From an uncultured Candidatus Actinomarina sp. (GTDB lineage: Bacteria; Actinomycetota; Acidimicrobiia; Actinomarinales; Actinomarinaceae), in assembly GCA_902519845.1 (NCBI GenBank), contig CABYLQ010000006.1, positions 1 through 64,000 of the forward strand: a stretch of 64,000 nt of DNA, in the 5' to 3' direction. A model generated the notes under the pieces. It searched no databases, had not been told where the DNA came from, and worked only from the letters and a program-made list of their open reading frames with translations. The position numbers and the translations under genes are program-made. Below are positions 53,068 to 62,882 of the stretch, one piece after another. How positions within the stretch are numbered: position 1 is the stretch's first letter; every line of letters starts with the position of its first letter.

Positions 53068-55649
53068 TTATCTACCATTCCACATTTTTTATATTTTAAT
53101 CCTGAGCCACAATAGCAAGGATCATTTCTTCCAATCTTACTTTTACCGTCAAAATTTACTTTTTTAGATTCTTTTTTTTCAACCTTTACATTGTCTTGCG
53201 ACACTTTTTCAAAGTTTAATAAAAGTCTAACAACAGATAATTTTACACTATCTATTAATTCTTCAAATAAATCATATCCTTCTTTTTGATATTCAACTAG
53301 AGGGTCTCTTTGTCCCATTGCTCTAAGACCAATTCCTGACCTTAAATAATCCATCTCCGATAAATGATTCTTCCAAGATTGATCTATAAAAGAAAGGGAG
53401 CCTATTCGGGCTAAATTCATGAAATTATCTTTGTCAGATTCAAAATTTTTCAAATATATATTTTCAAGTGACGTCCTGACGTCCAAATCATCATTTATAT
53501 CTTGATCATTTAATAATTGTTTTTTTACATTGTCAGATAAAAGAAGACTTAATTGATCATCTACGTAATTTCTAAACTCATCAAGACTCTCGTATTGTGT
53601 TTTATAACTCTCTAAACTGATTTGTACTTTATCAATAACATCATCTCTCCATTCAAACATTAAATCTTCAATATTTTCTGATCTTAAAAGCTGTCTTCTC
53701 CACCTATATATGACATCTCGTTGCTGATTAAGTACCTGATCAAATTTAAGTACATTTTTTCTAATTTCAAAGTTCAATGATTCAACTTGTGCCTGTGCTC
53801 TTTCAATGCTCTTTGTGACCATATTCTGCTCAATTTTTTCTTCATCTGGTAAATTTAATTTATCCATTATTGACTGAATACGTTCTCCCTGAAAGCGTCT
53901 CATTAATTCGTCTTCCAGGCTAATATAAAATCTGGATTCTCCAGGATCACCCTGTCTTCCAGATCTTCCTCTTAATTGATTATCAATTCTTCTTGATTCA
54001 TGACGTTCTGTCCCAATTACATACAATCCTCCTAAATCTTTAACTTTTTCTTTCTCATCATTTATTGAAGAATCATAGTCTTTTATTAATTGCTCAATGT
54101 ATTCATGATCGTCTTCTTTATTTTCTTTTTCTGCTTGAGCATTAGCCATAAATTCGCTGTTTCCACCGAGCTTTATATCCACACCTCTTCCTGCCATGTT
54201 TGTAGCAACAGTCACAGATTTTAAACGTCCAGCTTGTGCAATAATTGAAGCTTCCTCTAAATGATTTTTTGCATTTAACACCGAATGCTTAATACTATTT
54301 TTTGTAAGTTCTTTAGAAATTTCTTCGGATGAATCTACAGAAACCGTACCTAATAATACGGGCTGTCCCAATTCATGACGCTCCTTGATATCTTCAACAA
54401 CAGCATTTAATTTTGCTTGTCTCGTTTTATAGACAGTATCTTGATTGTCATTTCTTGCAATAGGTAGATTTGTTGGAATCTCAACTACTTCAAGATTATA
54501 AATTTGAATTAGTTCATCTTCTTCTGTTTTTGCTGTTCCAGTCATTCCAGATAGATTTTCATACATCCTAAAGTAGTTTTGATAAGTAATCGATGCTAAA
54601 GTTTGATTTTCATCCTGAATCCTCAGATTTTCTTTCGCTTCAATGGCTTGATGAAGTCCATCAGAATACCTTCTACCTTCTAATACACGTCCTGTAAATT
54701 CATCTACTATTTTTACCTGACCATCAGCATTAATATAATCTACATCTTTTTTATATATTTCTTTTGCTCTTAAAGAAGCCGTTAAATAATGAATAAAGTT
54801 AGTTGCTGTATTTTCATACAAGTTATCAACACCTAATTTTTGTTCTATAAACTCAATACCATCTTCAGTTGGATGGATTTGTTTTTTTGACTCATCAACT
54901 TCATAATGTATATCTTTTTTCATTTGTTTAACAAGCTTTGAAAATTGTAGATACCATTTTGTAGATTCTTCTACTCTGCCAGAAATAATTAGCGGAGTTC
55001 TTGCTTCATCAACTAATATAGAATCAACTTCATCAATTACAGCATAGAAAAGGTCACCTTGAGTTAATTGATCCGAAGTTTGGGCCATGTTGTCTCTAAG
55101 ATAATCAAATCCAAATTCATTATTTGTTCCATAGACGATGTCTTTTTTATACTCTAAAACTTTTTCTTGGTATTCTTGACCTGAGAAAATAAGACCGACT
55201 TCCAAACCTAAAAAGTTATAAATTGGGCTCATCCATTCTGCGTCTCTTTTTGATAGGTAATCATTTACTGTTACAACATGTACACCCTTCTGATAAAGTG
55301 CCATATATGAAATTGGAAGTGTTGAAACTAAAGTTTTTCCCTCTCCAGTTTTCATTTCGGCAATTTTATTTCTAAGTAATACCATCCCACCAAACAGTTG
55401 TACATCATAATGTCGTTGCCCGATTGTTCTTTTTGATGCTTCTCTGACAAGGGAGAATGCTTCCACCTCAAGTTCAAATTTATTTTCTGAATTTAGTTTT
55501 GTTTTTAATTCTTGAAAGCTATCTTTTATTTCCTGATCTGTAAGTTTTTCAATTTCAGGTTCCAGTAAATTAATTGACTCAACTTTTTTATTTAATTCTT
55601 GAGCAAGTTTTCCGCTTCCAACTGATAAGACTTTTTTAAAAATACTCAA
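53040..55649 (-). CDS. secA: Preprotein translocase ATPase SecA
   Basis: This 869-residue motor pushes unfolded preproteins through SecYEG. It has Walker A MKTGEGKT, the DEVDSILVDEARTPLIISG region, the helicase motif GRAGRQGDPGE-like GRSGRQGDPGESRF, and a C-terminal zinc motif (NDPCYCGSGLKYKKCG) that binds SecB-like partners, lipids or ribosomes. The start is TTG 55649. The 3' end contains the prfB start. The many exported proteins in this window depend on it. Confidence 0.97.
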   Translation of the reverse strand: MSIFKKVLSVGSGKLAQELNKKVESINLLEPEIEKLTDQEIKDSFQELKTKLNSENKFELEVEAFSLVREASKRTIGQRHYDVQLFGGMVLLRNKIAEMKTGEGKTLVSTLPISYMALYQKGVHVVTVNDYLSKRDAEWMSPIYNFLGLEVGLIFSGQEYQEKVLEYKKDIVYGTNNEFGFDYLRDNMAQTSDQLTQGDLFYAVIDEVDSILVDEARTPLIISGRVEESTKWYLQFSKLVKQMKKDIHYEVDESKKQIHPTEDGIEFIEQKLGVDNLYENTATNFIHYLTASLRAKEIYKKDVDYINADGQVKIVDEFTGRVLEGRRYSDGLHQAIEAKENLRIQDENQTLASITYQNYFRMYENLSGMTGTAKTEEDELIQIYNLEVVEIPTNLPIARNDNQDTVYKTRQAKLNAVVEDIKERHELGQPVLLGTVSVDSSEEISKELTKNSIKHSVLNAKNHLEEASIIAQAGRLKSVTVATNMAGRGVDIKLGGNSEFMANAQAEKENKEDDHEYIEQLIKDYDSSINDEKEKVKDLGGLYVIGTERHESRRIDNQLRGRSGRQGDPGESRFYISLEDELMRRFQGERIQSIMDKLNLPDEEKIEQNMVTKSIERAQAQVESLNFEIRKNVLKFDQVLNQQRDVIYRWRRQLLRSENIEDLMFEWRDDVIDKVQISLESYKTQYESLDEFRNYVDDQLSLLLSDNVKKQLLNDQDINDDLDVRTSLENIYLKNFESDKDNFMNLARIGSLSFIDQSWKNHLSEMDYLRSGIGLRAMGQRDPLVEYQKEGYDLFEELIDSVKLSVVRLLLNFEKVSQDNVKVEKKESKKVNFDGKSKIGRNDPCYCGSGLKYKKCGMVDKCSKSSQTN

Positions 55650-55651
55650 AT

Positions 55652-56896
55652 TTAGCTAGTGCCATGCTCCCAGGAGTCGAGATAATCAATTTGCTCTTTG
55701 GTGAGTATTTCAAGCTCTCCACCCATAAGTTCCAGTTTTGTTGCAGCAATTTTTAAATCTACTTCACTCGGAAGAGTGTAAACTTTTGGTTCTAGTTCTT
55801 TATAATTGTCTTTAATCCATTCAGCAGCCAGTGCTTGATTTGCAAATGACATATCCATTACGGATGCTGGATGACCTGTTGCAGCTGCTAAATTGACAAG
55901 CCTTCCTTCTGCTAAGACCAATATCTCTTTCCCGTCATATTTATAGCTTTCTACATGTTCCCTAACCCTTTCAACTTGTGAACTATTTTCTTTAAGGGCA
56001 TTTAAGTTAATTTCGACATCAAAATGTCCTGCATTAGCTAAAGCAACTCCATCTTTCATGACGTCAAAGTGTTGTTGGTCAAGAGCATGCATATTGCCAG
56101 TTACAGATACGATTACATCTGCAATTTTTGCAGCATTTATACTTGTTTTAACTTCGTATCCATGCATTAGAGCTTCTAAGGCGCGAACTGAGTTTGGTTC
56201 TACAATCGTAACTTTTGCACCCATTCCGTAAGCTCTTTCTGCAACGCCTTTTCCACAATCACCAAAACCAATAACAACGACATCCAAGCCTGCAATCAAT
56301 AAATCAGTAGCTCTTACAACACCATCCATTGCACTTTGACCAGTACCGAATCTGTTATCAAATAAATGCTTTGTGTCAGAATCATTGACTGCAACGACTG
56401 GAAATCTTAGTTTGTTATTTTTTTCCATTGATTTTAGTCTTATTACTCCTGTTGTTGTTTCTTCCATTGACCCCATTACTGGTATATCAGATCTCTCTGT
56501 ATGTAATAATGAAACTAAATCTGCTCCATCATCCATTGTTATATCAGGTTTCGTATCTAAAACAGAATTAAGGTGTTTGAAAAAATCATCATTAGATACT
56601 CCATGTACAGCATGAACTTCTACCTCATTTTCAGAGAGATATGCTGCAACTGAGTCTTTTGTAGATAATGGATTTGAAGCACATAATGAAACATTTGCCC
56701 CAGCAGCTTTTAAAGTAAGCATTAAATTAGCGGTTTCCTTTGTTACGTGCATACAAGCACCTATGTTTAACCCATCTAAAGGTTTGTTTTTCATAAAGTC
56801 TGATTTTATTTCATCAAGAACTTTCATCTGCCTTGCTGCCCAGTCAACTTCTTGTTGACCGACACTTGCAAGTTTAATATCTTTAATTGTTGACAT
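55652..56896 (-). CDS. ahcY: Adenosylhomocysteinase
   Basis: This 414-residue NAD-dependent enzyme splits S-adenosylhomocysteine to homocysteine and adenosine, clearing the product of methyltransferases. It shows the NAD motif VVIGFGDCGKGVAERAYGMGA, NAGHFDVEIN, and the substrate region with MDGVVRATDLL. Length is shorter than the 480-residue mycobacterial form, which has an insert, and matches the insert-less type. ATG 56896 overlaps the upstream stop (TAATG) with an AGGAGG site. Confidence 0.96.
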   Translation of the reverse strand: MSTIKDIKLASVGQQEVDWAARQMKVLDEIKSDFMKNKPLDGLNIGACMHVTKETANLMLTLKAAGANVSLCASNPLSTKDSVAAYLSENEVEVHAVHGVSNDDFFKHLNSVLDTKPDITMDDGADLVSLLHTERSDIPVMGSMEETTTGVIRLKSMEKNNKLRFPVVAVNDSDTKHLFDNRFGTGQSAMDGVVRATDLLIAGLDVVVIGFGDCGKGVAERAYGMGAKVTIVEPNSVRALEALMHGYEVKTSINAAKIADVIVSVTGNMHALDQQHFDVMKDGVALANAGHFDVEINLNALKENSSQVERVREHVESYKYDGKEILVLAEGRLVNLAAATGHPASVMDMSFANQALAAEWIKDNYKELEPKVYTLPSEVDLKIAATKLELMGGELEILTKEQIDYLDSWEHGTS

Positions 56897-57891
56897 TATC
56901 CTCCTAGTAAATCTTTTAATTTTTCAATAGTTTTAATGTTTTCAGGATCAATAGAAAGCTTTTTTGCTAAATTTAAACTAACTAAATCACCTAGTAATAC
57001 TAACTCCATTAGGGTTTTTAGTGTATTTTCTTGATTATCTAAATTTACTTCGAGTACACTTACTTTTTCGCCAATTAAATCTTTTGTGAATTCAAATCTT
57101 TTTTTAATTTGAGTATGTTCATTTTTATCTCTCAGCAAAATTACTATAAAATTATTTTTACTTCCATCTTCATCTGCATCCCAAGAAAGAATTTCATTAT
57201 GATGAACTTCTGGCAAATTACCTACAAAAGCCTTAGATTTTGAATTTTCATTAATTTGAGTTTTCCAACGGGATGTTACAACTTTGGACATGTCAGTACC
57301 AGAATAAAGAACAACAGTTTTATTATTAATTGCTTCACTGATTTCTAAAGAAAGTTTATTTATGTCTGATTCATCATTCATCTCAGATAAACTCTCTAAA
57401 TACTGACTAACTTCTTTAAGTTGACAAACAAAATTTGAACCATCTAATGAATCTAATATTTTTGAAACAGCTAATGTTAGATATCCAAAAGCCGCTCTTG
57501 GTTGCAATCCGCCAGGAATTTTGATAAAAACTTTATCTCGTTTTTTTGCAATATCAATTAGCTTTCCTCCACTTGAAATAACAATCCAATCCAAGTTGTT
57601 TTCAATAGCATCAGATATACCTGACAATGTTTCTTCGGTATTTCCAGAATAAGAAATGAATAAGCAGAGAGGTCGTAAATTGATAATTTGTTTTGGTATT
57701 GAATAGTCTTTGCGGACAATAATGTTCTTATTAGATATTTCATCAGATAAAACTTTCATAACATCACCTGCGACACCAGAACCTCCCATGCCCATGATTA
57801 AAAGATTTTCATGAGGAAAGTTTTCTAAATTCCTTGAAAATTCAAGCTTGGATATTATTTGATTTTTTAGATCGAAAGCAACATTTAACAT
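56896..57891 (-). CDS. SIS-domain phosphoglucose/phosphomannose isomerase family protein
   Basis: This 331-residue protein has two SIS sugar-phosphate folds, with MGMGGSGVAGDVMKVL (about residues 33-48), FISYSGNTEETLSG (about 78-91) and a C-terminal LPEVHHNEILSWD with a catalytic His/Glu. It matches the bifunctional PGI/PMI family that sits next to manB in actinobacteria. It could supply mannose-6-phosphate for manB; whether both isomerase activities are retained is not known. Confidence 0.87.
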   Translation of the reverse strand: MLNVAFDLKNQIISKLEFSRNLENFPHENLLIMGMGGSGVAGDVMKVLSDEISNKNIIVRKDYSIPKQIINLRPLCLFISYSGNTEETLSGISDAIENNLDWIVISSGGKLIDIAKKRDKVFIKIPGGLQPRAAFGYLTLAVSKILDSLDGSNFVCQLKEVSQYLESLSEMNDESDINKLSLEISEAINNKTVVLYSGTDMSKVVTSRWKTQINENSKSKAFVGNLPEVHHNEILSWDADEDGSKNNFIVILLRDKNEHTQIKKRFEFTKDLIGEKVSVLEVNLDNQENTLKTLMELVLLGDLVSLNLAKKLSIDPENIKTIEKLKDLLGG

Positions 57892-59232
57892 TTATAAACT
57901 TATTATATTTGAAATTTTAGATATAAGTTTATCTAAAGTTTTTTGATCAACTGCTTCAGCATTCAATCGAAGCATTGGTTCAGTGTTCGATCCTCTGACA
58001 TTGAACCAAAAATTATCAGAAAAATATGATATGCCATCTAATTTATCAAAATTACCTTCAAATGAATTTTCAATCTTATCAAGGCTCATTCCAACATCTT
58101 TTACAGTGTAATTTATCTCACCAGAAGATGGCATAAAGTCATACTTCTCAATAAGTTCTCCACTTTTGATATTTTTTTCAGATAAGATCTTTAAAAATAT
58201 TAGTAATGTCAATATCCCGGAGTCAGCATAAAAATTTTCTCTTAAGTAGAAGTGAGCACTATGTTCTCCTCCAAAATCTGCATCATTATCTCTCATAATT
58301 TTCTTGATGTAAGAGTGGCCAACTTTAGATCTTATTGTCTGAACACCTTTACTTTTTAAATATTCAATTATAGAAGGTTGAACATTTACGTTATGTACTA
58401 CTTTTATTTCTGTTTGTTTTTCAAGCAACCAATCAGAGATTAAACATGTCATTAAACTTCCACTGATTAGATTTCCTTTATCGTCAATAAAAACTGACCT
58501 GTCTGCATCTCCATCAAATGCAACTCCAAAATCAAGATTGTTGGATAAAACTTTAGCTTTAAGATCTGAAAGATTATTTTCATCTGATGGATCAGCTGGA
58601 TGATTAGGAAAATTTCCATCTACATCCATAAATAGACCCTCATAATTTAAATTATAAGCTTTTGAAAGATCTTCAATAATTGAACCAAGTACACCATTCC
58701 CACCATCAATACAAAATTTAACTGTTTCACTAATTTCTGATGTGTCTACTATTTTTTTAAAATGTTCTAAATACAAATCAGTCATATTCTTTTTTGGAGG
58801 TAAATCTAAGATCTTAAAATCTTCATTAAAATTTTCAGCAAGTTTTTTTATTTCTCTCAGTCCTGTTTCTTGACCGATTGCAATTGCACCATTATTACAA
58901 AACTTAAATCCTGTATATTGTTTTGGATTATGTGATGCCGTAATAATTAAACCTGGCAAATTTTTTATCCCTGATAATGTGTATACAACATCAGTAGGAA
59001 CAGTTCCAACATATAAAACTTTTTTATTGACATTTTGAATACCTGAACTTACTGCAATAAACATTTCTTCATTTGATATTCGTCCATCATGTCCGACAAT
59101 TAATTCATCTGAATCTACATATGAAGCAAAAGCTGCACCTATTTTAAAAGCTATTTCAGGAGTAATTGATTCATTGAATACTCCCCTTACATCGTAAGCC
59201 TTAAAAATTAAATCTAGTTTATTTTCATCCAC
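57892..59232 (-). CDS. manB: Phosphomannomutase/phosphoglucomutase
   Basis: This 446-residue alpha-D-phosphohexomutase has the phosphoserine loop ITASHNPKQYTGFK, metal loop FDGDADRSVFID, sugar-binding GGEHSAH and the phosphate-binding VRGSNTEPMLRL. It converts mannose-6-P to mannose-1-P for GDP-mannose and mannosylation. The start is GTG 59232; it is divergent from the GT2 gene with only 15 nt between starts. Confidence 0.93.
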   Translation of the reverse strand: MDENKLDLIFKAYDVRGVFNESITPEIAFKIGAAFASYVDSDELIVGHDGRISNEEMFIAVSSGIQNVNKKVLYVGTVPTDVVYTLSGIKNLPGLIITASHNPKQYTGFKFCNNGAIAIGQETGLREIKKLAENFNEDFKILDLPPKKNMTDLYLEHFKKIVDTSEISETVKFCIDGGNGVLGSIIEDLSKAYNLNYEGLFMDVDGNFPNHPADPSDENNLSDLKAKVLSNNLDFGVAFDGDADRSVFIDDKGNLISGSLMTCLISDWLLEKQTEIKVVHNVNVQPSIIEYLKSKGVQTIRSKVGHSYIKKIMRDNDADFGGEHSAHFYLRENFYADSGILTLLIFLKILSEKNIKSGELIEKYDFMPSSGEINYTVKDVGMSLDKIENSFEGNFDKLDGISYFSDNFWFNVRGSNTEPMLRLNAEAVDQKTLDKLISKISNIISL

Positions 59233-59247
59233 TCCATATGTATTGTA

Positions 59248-59988
59248 ATGTTTATGAAAACGAACAACATGATAAATAATTTTTCAGTTGTAATACCAGT
59301 TTTTAATGAAGAAGTAATCTTTCTAGACTCTGCAAAAAAGATTTACAATATCTGTTTAGAAGTAGGTAAGCCATTCGAAATTATTTTTTCGGAAAATGGA
59401 TCATCTGACGACACTGTGAATTTAATACAAAATTTTATAAATGATAAAGATAATTGTTTCATGATAAGAAATGATTTTGCAAACTATGGACTTGCGCTTA
59501 AAAATGGATTTGAAAATGCTAAAAATGATCTTATTGTTTCGTTTGATATTGATTATTTTTCACAAAAATTTCTTGAACAATCATTAAAATTAAGTGATGA
59601 ATATGTAGCTATAGTAGCTTCTAAAAGAATGGCTGAATCAGAAGACAAGAGAACAATTGTTAGAAAAATTGCAACATCAACTTTTGTTTTGATATTGAAG
59701 ATTTTATTCAAAACTTCACTTAGTGACACTCATGGAATGAAAGCGATTAGAAGAGTTAATGTACAAAAAGAAATTAACAATGTCATTTCAACACAAGATA
59801 TTTTTGATACTGAACTTTTAATCAGGATAGAAAAGTCAGGATTCAAGATTCACGAAGTTCCTGCAAAAGTAAATGAGGTAAGACCAAGTGTTTCTATTAT
59901 TTTTAAAAGAATCCCAAGGACTTTAAAGAGTTTATTTAAATTAAGATATCAATTATTTAAAGAATCTTTAAAAACAAATAATTTATAA
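59248..59988 (+). CDS. Family 2 glycosyltransferase
   Basis: This 246-residue GT-A transferase begins SVVIPVFNEE and has FSENGSSDDT and VSFDIDYF, where the usual DxD metal site reads DID. No C-terminal membrane helices are seen, unlike many dolichyl/polyprenyl-phosphate sugar synthases, yet the fold and size resemble that class. Several in-frame ATGs (59248, 59254, 59269) could start it. Its last 40 nt overlap the convergent GtrA gene; together they may build polyprenyl-linked sugars for surface glycans. Confidence 0.85.
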   Translation: MFMKTNNMINNFSVVIPVFNEEVIFLDSAKKIYNICLEVGKPFEIIFSENGSSDDTVNLIQNFINDKDNCFMIRNDFANYGLALKNGFENAKNDLIVSFDIDYFSQKFLEQSLKLSDEYVAIVASKRMAESEDKRTIVRKIATSTFVLILKILFKTSLSDTHGMKAIRRVNVQKEINNVISTQDIFDTELLIRIEKSGFKIHEVPAKVNEVRPSVSIIFKRIPRTLKSLFKLRYQLFKESLKTNNL

Positions 59989-60419
59989 ATTGCATATTTT
60001 ATTGGAAGAATAAATCCGTGTATCAATATTGTTGCAATCAAAAATTGAATCTCATTATTTTGAATTGAAGGCCTTATCAAGTCAATTAGGAACCAAACAA
60101 ATAAAGGGACAATTAAGTTAATTAAGTTCGTAACAACAAATTTTATAAATTCTTTAAAGCCACCATCGTAAATAGATAGTTTAAAAATTATTTTTCTAGA
60201 TAAAAAGTATGAAATTATGACACCAATTGAAAATGCAAATATGTTTGTTAAGTAGGTCCTCAAAGGTACTTGAATTCCAAAAAACACATAGAATTGAAAT
60301 ATATAAGTCATTCCCAACCCAAAAACCAAGTTAATTGCACCGACTACATAGGTTCTAAATAATTGAGAATAAGTTGAGTTTCCAGTTACTAACTTCAAGA
60401 TTTTAAGTTTTTTTATCAT
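59949..60419 (-). CDS. GtrA family membrane protein
   Basis: This 156-residue protein has four membrane helices with the GtrA pattern: the first helix region RTYVVGAINLVFGLGMTYIF, then FAFSIGVIISYFLSRKIIFK and a short tail with KYAIYKLFVF. GtrA proteins are thought to flip polyprenyl-phosphate-linked sugars across the membrane. It follows the large membrane protein with a 17-nt overlap and overlaps the GT2 gene tail to tail. Confidence 0.88.
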   Translation of the reverse strand: MIKKLKILKLVTGNSTYSQLFRTYVVGAINLVFGLGMTYIFQFYVFFGIQVPLRTYLTNIFAFSIGVIISYFLSRKIIFKLSIYDGGFKEFIKFVVTNLINLIVPLFVWFLIDLIRPSIQNNEIQFLIATILIHGFILPIKYAIYKLFVFKDSLNN

Positions 60420-62601
60420 TTTTTCTCAATCTAATAAAAATTATTAATGACAAGAGTAACGAAAATAATGAAAAATAGAAGCTGTTTTTTTCAACAGGTG
60501 TATTTTCAAAGTTAATTTCTACGTACTCATCATTTGGAATAATTGACATAAATGAAGGTGATGTTCTAAAAGGTCCTTTTCCATTTGTAATTATCCAGTT
60601 TGGAAAGTAGGAAACCTTTATTAAATGCAATTCTCCTGGATTATTTGTAAAAAAAGAAATTTTATTATTCGTGATATTTAAGTCGGTAACTTGTAAGTTG
60701 CTCTTTTCTGATGACTCTAAATTTATTTCATTACTTACCTCTATAATTCTATTTTTATCAAGCTCATCAAAATTTTCATAAGCTTTTTCAAAAAAATTAT
60801 TAATATCTGTATCTCGAAAAATCGAACTTAAAATTCCATCTTGTGTGCTGGCCTTTGAGAAGATTTCTATATCTTGATAAATTAGTTCAATTTTGGAAGA
60901 GTTTACTTTAAACACTGAAAATGGTTCTGATGAGAAAAGAAAAATTAGCTTTTCAGAATTCATTGCTTTACTCTGAATTTCTTCCGTATATGAAATAAAA
61001 TAATCTATCCCGAGATCATTAAGATACTGGACACCTTGGTCAAATTGATTATTGATGTAAGACAATCCACCTACGGGATTTGAAGGTCTCTTTGCTAGTC
61101 CAGATACTGAAATAAAATGAAATGGAGTTGTAATACTTGAATCAAAATATAAACCTTCCATGCTTGTGTGATTAGTAAAATATGGAATTGTCATTAAGGT
61201 CATCGGCGTTCCATATTTATTCATATCGGAATTTGGTTCCCACATTATTCTCCCAGGCTCTAAATCATTTAATTTAGAATAAAGATTTTGAATTTGGGTC
61301 CAGTCATTTTTACCCTCATAACCTGTGAAATTCCAATTAATCCAATGTGGCAAGAAAGATACTGTAGAAAAAATAATAGATACAATTAGTAGATTAATTT
61401 GAATAACAACATTTCTTATATTTAAAATTGCGAATATAGTTATCAATAAAATAATTGGAATATACAAGTCCAAATAAGATTGATTATTTGACCACCTATC
61501 ATAAAAAATATACAAGAAATAGATTGTTCCAAGAAAAAAGAGAGATGTTAAAACATTAATTCCTTGTTGATAAAGATTTAAATCCTCAACAAAAATCTCA
61601 ATTGCTTTAAACAATATAAAAATGAGCCCAAGATTAAAAAAAGGGACTAATCTACCATTCCAAAGAGCACCTTCTGGAACAAAAAAATAAAGAAGAACAG
61701 ATGAGACAACAAGATAAAGTTCAAATAAATTTAAAGATTTATATTTAATTAAATCTTTAAACTTTGCAATTATTAATCCAAATAAGATAAAAATAAGAGG
61801 CAGGATATCTTCTTTAATTAAATCTTCTAATCTTGTAAACGGGGTGTAGCTCATATTTGTTGTAAATTCTAAATTTATAAATAAAGAAATTAACCATCTT
61901 GAAACAAGTGCCAAAAATATTGTGATGGAAAGTATTTTCTGATTTATAGTCTCTTTTTTGAATAACCAATAAACTCCATAAATCGGAATATAAATAATAA
62001 AAGGAATTAAGTGTGATAAAACACAAAGGGAGAGAAAGATTGAACTAATCGAAAAGCTGAATTTGTTATCTGATTTAATTAAATAAAAGATAGCTAAGTT
62101 TGCAAATGCTAACGAATATGCGAAAGAAAATTGTCCCGCTAAAGTTGATGCTAAATTTCCACCATAAATTGTAAATGATTCTGTAAAAACATAAAATAAA
62201 CCTGCAGTCGCACCAATTGAAGAAAATTTGTTTGAGTCTTTTCTTAATAATTTCTCTAATGAATAAACAACTAGGATTGTAGAAATCACAACCATTAATT
62301 TAAAGGCGACTCCAAATGGAAAAATTAAATCGAAGAAAAAAGTAATAATTGCAGGTAGTGGAAAATAAAAATAATATAGAGGATAACCAGCAAACCAATC
62401 ATTTGACCATCCACTGATCTGAAAGTTTGGTATAAAGTCTTTAATAAAGGTATCGATTGCAACAATATGTGCTCCCATATCACCACCAGTTGGGGTATTA
62501 TTCTGGAAGACTAAATCAATTCTCAAAAACAAGATTAGGACAATTAAATAAAATATTTGTTGTGAAAAATCTTTATTTATACTTTTACTAATTGATTTCA
62601 T
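60403..62601 (-). CDS. Large polytopic membrane protein, PTPS-related/GT-C-like
   Basis: This 732-residue protein has about twelve membrane helices. The N-terminal part, with TGGDMGAHI (acidic catalytic-type Asp in the first external loop) and YPLYYFYFPLPA, matches the 6-pyruvoyl-tetrahydropterin-synthase-related membrane family (PF10131), regarded as GT-C-like glycosyltransferases. The C-terminal 200 residues form an external domain with one last helix near the end. It likely transfers a polyprenyl-linked sugar on the outer face; GtrA and GT2 neighbours fit that. Confidence 0.78.
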   Translation of the reverse strand: MKSISKSINKDFSQQIFYLIVLILFLRIDLVFQNNTPTGGDMGAHIVAIDTFIKDFIPNFQISGWSNDWFAGYPLYYFYFPLPAIITFFFDLIFPFGVAFKLMVVISTILVVYSLEKLLRKDSNKFSSIGATAGLFYVFTESFTIYGGNLASTLAGQFSFAYSLAFANLAIFYLIKSDNKFSFSISSIFLSLCVLSHLIPFIIYIPIYGVYWLFKKETINQKILSITIFLALVSRWLISLFINLEFTTNMSYTPFTRLEDLIKEDILPLIFILFGLIIAKFKDLIKYKSLNLFELYLVVSSVLLYFFVPEGALWNGRLVPFFNLGLIFILFKAIEIFVEDLNLYQQGINVLTSLFFLGTIYFLYIFYDRWSNNQSYLDLYIPIILLITIFAILNIRNVVIQINLLIVSIIFSTVSFLPHWINWNFTGYEGKNDWTQIQNLYSKLNDLEPGRIMWEPNSDMNKYGTPMTLMTIPYFTNHTSMEGLYFDSSITTPFHFISVSGLAKRPSNPVGGLSYINNQFDQGVQYLNDLGIDYFISYTEEIQSKAMNSEKLIFLFSSEPFSVFKVNSSKIELIYQDIEIFSKASTQDGILSSIFRDTDINNFFEKAYENFDELDKNRIIEVSNEINLESSEKSNLQVTDLNITNNKISFFTNNPGELHLIKVSYFPNWIITNGKGPFRTSPSFMSIIPNDEYVEINFENTPVEKNSFYFSLFSLLLSLIIFIRLRKNDKKT

Positions 62602-62842
62602 TTAAAATTTTTCCAAGATATTTTGTATTTCTTTTTCCATTTTCTGACCATTCAGCATACCAATATGGACCATGAGGGCAACTATTACAAGACTCTCGCC
62701 CACATTTTATGGACTTTTGTCTATAAGATATTTTTTGTTCATTAATTTCGCTGCCAAGTTTATTATCAATTAAAATTCTCAATCTTTTCAGATCTGATTC
62801 ACCTAATTCAGAGATTGCTTCTAGAATTTCTCTATCTACCAT
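62588..62842 (-). CDS. Small Cys-containing protein, DUF6788-like
   Basis: This 84-residue protein has a helical N terminus and then KSIKCGRESCNSCPHGPYWYAEW with three Cys, followed by GKRNTKYLGK. The CGxxxC-x-x-C-xHGPYWY pattern and a basic Tyr-Leu-Gly-Lys end are those of small DUF6788-type proteins found across bacteria; function unknown, perhaps zinc-binding and nucleic-acid related. It is divergent from cofD. Confidence 0.72.
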   Translation of the reverse strand: MVDREILEAISELGESDLKRLRILIDNKLGSEINEQKISYRQKSIKCGRESCNSCPHGPYWYAEWSENGKRNTKYLGKILNEIN

Positions 62843-62882
62843 TATTAAAATGTTAATGGAATATTGGTAAGAGTAACTGAGT

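Noticed and set aside
56880-56910. SAH-type riboswitch before ahcY
   Set aside because: The ahcY ATG overlaps the upstream stop codon and there is no leader to hold one.
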